From NCBI GenBank assembly GCA_947452325.1, contig CANGCZ010000053.1, positions 1 through 8,699 on the forward strand: a stretch of 8,699 nt of DNA, written 5' to 3'. The notes beneath the pieces are model-generated. The model worked only from the letters and a program-made list of their open reading frames with translations, had not been told where the DNA came from and searched no databases. Source of the stretch: Comamonadaceae bacterium (GTDB taxonomy: Bacteria; Pseudomonadota; Gammaproteobacteria; Burkholderiales; Burkholderiaceae_C). Made by a program: the position numbers and the translations under genes. Below are positions 5,904 through 8,699 of the stretch, piece after piece; position 1 is the first letter of the stretch; the number at the start of each line of letters is the position of its first letter.

Positions 5904-7010
5904 CACCACCATGGCGTTGTCCGGCCAGTGTGCCCACAAGCGCTGGCCAATCTCAATGTTTTCATGGTGTCTGTCGGTGTTGGTCACCCATGCTTGTAAG
6001 GACTTGCCGTTGCCCATGGTCAATTGGTAGCTGGTGTAGCTGCCGAAATAAGACAGGCTTTCAACCTGACAGGCCAAGGCGTTAAAGGCCTGTTCTGGGT
6101 TTTGCAGGCTTAACTGTATTTTTTCCGGCCGCAAAGCCACGGTCACCGGCATGCCCAGGTGACCCGAGATGCCGTGTCCCACGTGAAACCCGCAGACATC
6201 GCTGCTGATGACGGCGTGGTCGGGTTGGTCTTGTGCAATCTCGCCGTCCAACAGATTCACATTGCCGACAAAGTCGGCGACAAAACGGCAGTTCGGGTAT
6301 TCGTAGACCTCGCTGGGTGAGCCCACTTGCAGAAACTTGCCTTCACTCATGACAGCGATGCGGTCGGCCATGGTCATGGCCTCGTCTTGGTCGTGGGTCA
6401 CCATGACGCAGGTGACGCCGACTTTTTTGATGATGTTGACCAGTTCGACCTGGGTTTCTTCGCGCAGTTTTTTGTCCAGCGCGCCCAGCGGTTCATCCAG
6501 CATCAGCAATTGCGGGCGCTTGACCAGACTGCGCGCCAGCGCCACGCGTTGCTGTTGGCCGCCTGAGAGTTGGTGCGGGCTGCGTTTGGCGAACTTTTGC
6601 AATTGCACCAGTTGCAGCATGTCTTCCACGCGTTGCGCGATTTCTGCTTTGGCCACGCCGTCGCGCTTCAAGCCGAAGGCCACGTTCTCCCACACATTCA
6701 AATGCGGAAACAGCGCGTAGGACTGGAACATCATGTTCATCGGGCGTTCATAAGGCGGCAGGTCGGTGACGTCCTGGCCGTCAAGCCAGACGCGGCCGCT
6801 GCTCGGGGTTTCAAAGCCCGAGAGCACGCGCAGCAGCGTGGATTTGCCGCAGCCAGAGGAGCCCAGCAAGGCGAATATTTCGCCGCGCTCGATGTCAAGG
6901 CTGACGTCGTTGACGGCGATGGTGTCGCCAAAGCGTTTGCTGATGTGATCTATGCGCAGGTAAACAGGGGAGTCGGCCACGGTTTTGGTGTGAGAAAGGT
7001 TGGCGGGCAT
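5892..7010 (-). CDS. potG: Polyamine-type ABC transporter ATP-binding protein (PotG-like)
   Basis: This is the ATPase subunit of an ABC importer of the spermidine/putrescine class; two copies would sit under the inner-membrane permeases and drive uptake. The 372-residue protein has Walker A GSSGCGKST at 50-58, Q-loop Q96 in MMFQSYALFPH, the signature LSGGQQQR at 148-155, Walker B LLMLDEP at 168-174 with catalytic E173, D-loop ALDKKL, and H206 in VTHDQDEAMTMADR. A C-terminal TOBE-like regulatory domain (about 245-372) includes VALRPEKI. Length and the NMMFQSYALFPH and VGVTCVMVTHDQ segments match E. coli PotG (377) better than PotA, but PotA-like or other polyamine specificity cannot be excluded. 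The ATG at 7010 is used; a GTG at codon 11 (6980) is an alternative. The gene stands alone: no permease or binding protein is adjacent, pmbA converges 6 bases downstream, and a synthetase gene diverges upstream. A palindrome lies just before the start. Confidence 0.9.
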   Translation of the reverse strand: MPANLSHTKTVADSPVYLRIDHISKRFGDTIAVNDVSLDIERGEIFALLGSSGCGKSTLLRVLSGFETPSSGRVWLDGQDVTDLPPYERPMNMMFQSYALFPHLNVWENVAFGLKRDGVAKAEIAQRVEDMLQLVQLQKFAKRSPHQLSGGQQQRVALARSLVKRPQLLMLDEPLGALDKKLREETQVELVNIIKKVGVTCVMVTHDQDEAMTMADRIAVMSEGKFLQVGSPSEVYEYPNCRFVADFVGNVNLLDGEIAQDQPDHAVISSDVCGFHVGHGISGHLGMPVTVALRPEKIQLSLQNPEQAFNALACQVESLSYFGSYTSYQLTMGNGKSLQAWVTNTDRHHENIEIGQRLWAHWPDNAMVVLNR

Positions 7011-7015
7011 TGCGT

Positions 7016-7035
7016 TTGAATCAAGCTCGATTCAA
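7016..7035. promoter_or_regulatory. 20-bp near-perfect palindrome before potG (candidate operator)
   Basis: TTGAATC (7016-7022) and GATTCAA (7029-7035) are perfect 7-base inverted arms. The 6-base spacer has a symmetric AGCT core, so 9 of the 10 base pairs of the 20-mer are symmetric. It begins 6 bases before the potG start codon on the minus strand and lies downstream of a candidate minus-strand -10 box (TAAAAT, 7056 to 7051). That position fits a repressor operator or roadblock. The size fits a dimeric helix-turn-helix regulator. I do not recognise a named consensus, and no regulator gene is in the window. Confidence 0.55.
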
Positions 7036-7085
7036 GGCAACCTGAGGGCGATTTTAGGCACTGTCCGTGGCTGGTGTGTTCAAAG

Positions 7086-7098
7086 GCACAATCTGTGC
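7086..7098. repeat. Short dyad GCACA-N3-TGTGC upstream of the synthetase gene
   Basis: GCACA (7086-7090) and TGTGC (7094-7098) form a 5-base inverted repeat around ATC. It lies in the middle of the potG/synthetase spacer. It recalls the GCAC...GTGC half-sites of NtrC binding sites, but the gap between them is 5 bases instead of 7, so it is not a good NtrC site. It is short enough to occur by chance. Confidence 0.3.
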
Positions 7099-7108
7099 TA
7101 CGGACGTG

Positions 7109-7126
7109 CTGGCAAGAATGTGCCAG
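7109..7126. repeat. Inverted repeat CTGGCA-N6-TGCCAG upstream of the synthetase gene
   Basis: CTGGCA (7109-7114) and TGCCAG (7121-7126) are perfect 6-base inverted arms around AGAATG, ending 28 bases before the ATG at 7154. GAC (7103-7105) and GTC (7127-7129) could lengthen the stem if three bases bulge. It may be an operator or an mRNA hairpin in the leader. No T-run follows, so it is not a terminator. The GG...GC pair inside it is spaced one base too short for a sigma-54 -24/-12 promoter. Confidence 0.45.
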
Positions 7127-7153
7127 GTCTCCCCCCAACCAGGCTGTCACAAC

Positions 7154-8503
7154 ATGGAAACCCAAGCTTTTTCGCTGGAACAACGTTTGCAAGAACTGCG
7201 CAGCGCCGGGGTGCATTCGGTATTTGCCCAGTTCACCGACATACTGGGCAGCGCTCGCGGCAAACTGGTGCCACTGGAACATGTGCATCAGTTGGTAGAC
7301 GAGGGCGCAGGCTTTTCCGGTCCGTCCATCTGGGGCACCGGCCTGCCGCGCACCGGTCCACGCTCTGAGTACTACGGACGCATAGCCCCTGAAAGCCTGC
7401 AAGCCCTGCCTTGGTGGCCGGGCGTGGCACGTGCGGTGTGCAGTGGTTACGCGGGCGGGCAGGTTTTGCAGACTTGCTCCCGTCAGGTGTTGGCCAGGGT
7501 GTTGCAGCAGTTAAAGCAACAAGGAATGACAGCATGGGTAGGCATTGAGCCGGAATTTTTTGTTTTCAAACAGGCGGGCGATAAAAGTTTGCAAGCTGCG
7601 GATGACCGGGACACTCAGGCCAAGCCTTCATACGATTTTGCAGTGATGCGTCAGCAAGGCGAGTGGCTGGAGCATTTGCGCTCTCAACTCCGTGCGCTGG
7701 ATTTTCAACTGTTACAAATCGACCATGAAGATGCCAATGGCCAGTGGGAAGTCAATTACGGCTTCGATGAGATGCTCAAAGCCGCCGACCGCTACATGTT
7801 GTTCAAAATGACGGCGCAATCGGTGACTGCGCAGCACGGTATGGTGTATTCGTCCATGCCCAAACCGTTTGCGCACGCGCCCGGCAGCGGCTTGCATTTT
7901 CATTTGTCCGTTACTGAAGCCAATGGAAAAGCGGTATTTTCAAACGCGACCGATGCACACGGCTTATCGACGCGGGGAAAACAATTTGTCGCCGGTTTGT
8001 TGCACCATGCCCCGGCACTGGCGGCGGTGTGTGCGCCCAGCGTGAACAGTTACAAGCGGTTGGCCGCTTCGCAATCACAGTCGGGTACCACTTGGTCGCC
8101 GAATCTGATCGCCTGGGGCGACAACAACCGCACGGCGCTGGTGCGCAGCGTCGCCGGTCGGATTGAATGGCGGTTGCCCGACCCCAGCGCCAATGTGTAT
8201 GCGGCCTTGGCCGCCACATTGAGTGCTGGACTTCTCGGTATTCAGCAGAATATGACGCCGCCTGCGCCCATAGACGAGGATTTGTACGACATGTCTGTAG
8301 CGCTTCGTCAAAAACACAAACTGGCTGCTTTGCCCGCCGACTTGGGTCAGGCTTTGAACGCTTTGCATTTGGACAAGGTCTTGCGTCAGGCCATGGGTGA
8401 AGCGTTTTGTGAGGTGTATTTGGATGTGAAACAGCAGGAATGGCAGGACTGGCAAACCGCAGTCACCGACTGGGAAATCAGCCGTTACGGGCGTGCTTGT
8501 TGA
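7154..8503 (+). CDS. Type III (GlnT/GmaS-like) glutamine synthetase family protein
   Basis: The protein joins glutamate and ammonia, or glutamate and an amine such as methylamine, with ATP, through a gamma-glutamyl phosphate. The 449 residues show a beta-grasp N domain (about 8-105: FAQFTDILGSARGKLVP) and the catalytic domain. Visible metal and substrate motifs are GIEPEFF at 130-136, DHEDANGQWEVNY at 190-202, PKPF at 236-239, GSGLHFHLS at 244-252, NSYKRL at 298-303, NNRTALVR at 324-331 and IEWRLPD at 337-343. DEDLYDM at 374-380 resembles the GlnA adenylylation-site region (Y378). HEDANGQ and the overall pattern match rhizobial GlnT and gamma-glutamylmethylamide synthetase better than GlnA or PuuA. 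The ATG at 7154 is chosen because homology starts just after it; the frame is open back to a GTG at 7067, which would translate the dyad-rich spacer. No good ribosome binding site is seen. Divergence from the PotG-like gene suggests an amine or polyamine substrate, but that is inference. Confidence 0.88.
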   Translation: METQAFSLEQRLQELRSAGVHSVFAQFTDILGSARGKLVPLEHVHQLVDEGAGFSGPSIWGTGLPRTGPRSEYYGRIAPESLQALPWWPGVARAVCSGYAGGQVLQTCSRQVLARVLQQLKQQGMTAWVGIEPEFFVFKQAGDKSLQAADDRDTQAKPSYDFAVMRQQGEWLEHLRSQLRALDFQLLQIDHEDANGQWEVNYGFDEMLKAADRYMLFKMTAQSVTAQHGMVYSSMPKPFAHAPGSGLHFHLSVTEANGKAVFSNATDAHGLSTRGKQFVAGLLHHAPALAAVCAPSVNSYKRLAASQSQSGTTWSPNLIAWGDNNRTALVRSVAGRIEWRLPDPSANVYAALAATLSAGLLGIQQNMTPPAPIDEDLYDMSVALRQKHKLAALPADLGQALNALHLDKVLRQAMGEAFCEVYLDVKQQEWQDWQTAVTDWEISRYGRAC

Positions 8504-8617
8504 CGCAGCAGCTTTGCCGGGGTTGATTTTTGCTGAATTTAGTTATGAAATGCGTTATACGCACAACGTGTAAGTAAGCGATGCATAAAAGAATGACCAT
8601 TACCTTGTTACCGAGCC
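8504..8617. other. Intergenic spacer after the synthetase gene
   Basis: No coding sequence is supported in this 114-base, AT-richer stretch. CAGCA (8506-8510) and TGCTG (8531-8535) could pair across a 20-base loop, and there is a run of Ts at 8527-8531, but this is not a convincing terminator. A 13-base dyad, TGCGT-TAT-ACGCA, lies at 8551-8563 and contains a TTATAC -10-like box (8555-8560). A promoter for the gene beginning near 8618 may lie here, but no clear -35 is visible. Confidence 0.4.
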
Positions 8618-8699
8618 ATGGCCGCTGATTCCGCCAGAGAGACTGAGGCGGGTGAATGGGCCAATGCCTTGGCAAAGGACATGGTGAGTGAAGCGCTTG
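8618..8699 (+). CDS. Possible start of a gene of unknown function (cut by window end)
   Basis: From the ATG at 8618 the frame stays open to the window edge for 27 codons. It encodes a hydrophilic, Ala- and Glu-rich start (MAADSARETEAGEW, then ANALAKDMVSEAL). The ATG is the first after an in-frame stop at 8594-8596, and GAG at 8613-8615 is a weak possible ribosome binding site. The length is too short to identify a family. It follows the synthetase gene by 114 bases on the same strand, which makes it the most likely next gene. No function is proposed. Confidence 0.4.
   Translation, partial: MAADSARETEAGEWANALAKDMVSEAL

Larger units (their letters stand above)
7011..7153. promoter_or_regulatory. 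Shared divergent region between potG and the synthetase gene
   Basis: This 143-base spacer holds the start signals for both genes. It contains the 20-bp palindrome at 7016-7035, the dyads at 7086-7098 and 7109-7126, and a wider pair GTCCGT (7063-7068) / ACGGAC (7100-7105). The minus strand has a 5-of-6 -10 match (TAAAAT, 7056 to 7051) with no -35 at normal spacing. On the plus strand AAGAAT (7114-7119) is only a 4-of-6 match, so I cannot place the synthetase promoter. A common regulator for both genes is plausible. Confidence 0.4.

Noticed and set aside
7086..7098. NtrC binding site
   Set aside because: GCAC and GTGC half-sites are present but the spacer is 5 bases rather than 7.
7110..7123. 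Sigma-54 type promoter before the synthetase gene
   Set aside because: The GG and GC elements are separated by 9 bases instead of the required 10, and the flanking bases match poorly.
7067..7153. Upstream GTG start adding 29 residues to the synthetase
   Set aside because: The added segment has no similarity to the family and would make the dyad-rich spacer coding. The ATG at 7154 fits the family start.
8504..8540. Intrinsic terminator after the synthetase gene
   Set aside because: The possible stem is only five pairs with a 20-base loop, and the T-run lies inside it rather than after it.
8478..8675. 65-residue minus-strand open frame at the right end
   Set aside because: It overlaps the end of the synthetase gene, has an odd composition, and has no recognisable features.

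Overview
The window is a piece of an ordinary proteobacterial chromosome, most likely from a betaproteobacterium of the Burkholderiales/Comamonadaceae type. That reading rests on recalled family resemblance and gene order: mutS and suhB side by side, suhB divergent from trmJ-cysE, darP-mogA divergent from pmbA, a PotG-type ATPase, and a GlnT/GmaS-like glutamine synthetase. The genes are packed tightly, have moderately high GC, and show no sign of transfer. I see no insertion sequence, phage gene, CRISPR array, tRNA or rRNA.

Left block (1-1147, minus strand): suhB reads leftward into the first 76 codons of mutS, 23 bases downstream; mutS is cut by the window edge. A 102-base divergent region holding a hairpin followed by a T-run on the minus strand separates suhB from trmJ.

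Second block (1250-3205, plus strand): trmJ (tRNA ribose methyltransferase), cysE (serine acetyltransferase, 9 bases later) and a small gene of unknown function lie head to tail and probably form one transcript. They converge with mogA with a 3-base gap.

Third block (3209-5885): darP and mogA (minus strand) overlap by four bases and are probably translationally coupled; pmbA (plus strand) diverges from darP across 41 bases. pmbA converges with potG, and a perfect 8-bp hairpin spans both stop codons.

Right block (5892-8699): a solitary polyamine-type ABC ATPase gene (potG-like, minus strand) diverges from a type III glutamine synthetase/gamma-glutamylamide synthetase gene (plus strand). Their 143-base shared spacer is rich in dyad symmetry and is the best candidate for an undescribed control region. 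The pairing suggests amine or polyamine uptake together with gamma-glutamylation, but the partner transporter genes are not in the window. The last 196 bases hold a spacer and the possible start of another gene.

No new enzymatic or defence system is visible. The points worth a second look are regulatory: the dyads between potG and the synthetase gene, the terminator-like element in front of suhB, and the hairpin shared by pmbA and potG. The small unknown gene after cysE is also worth checking.
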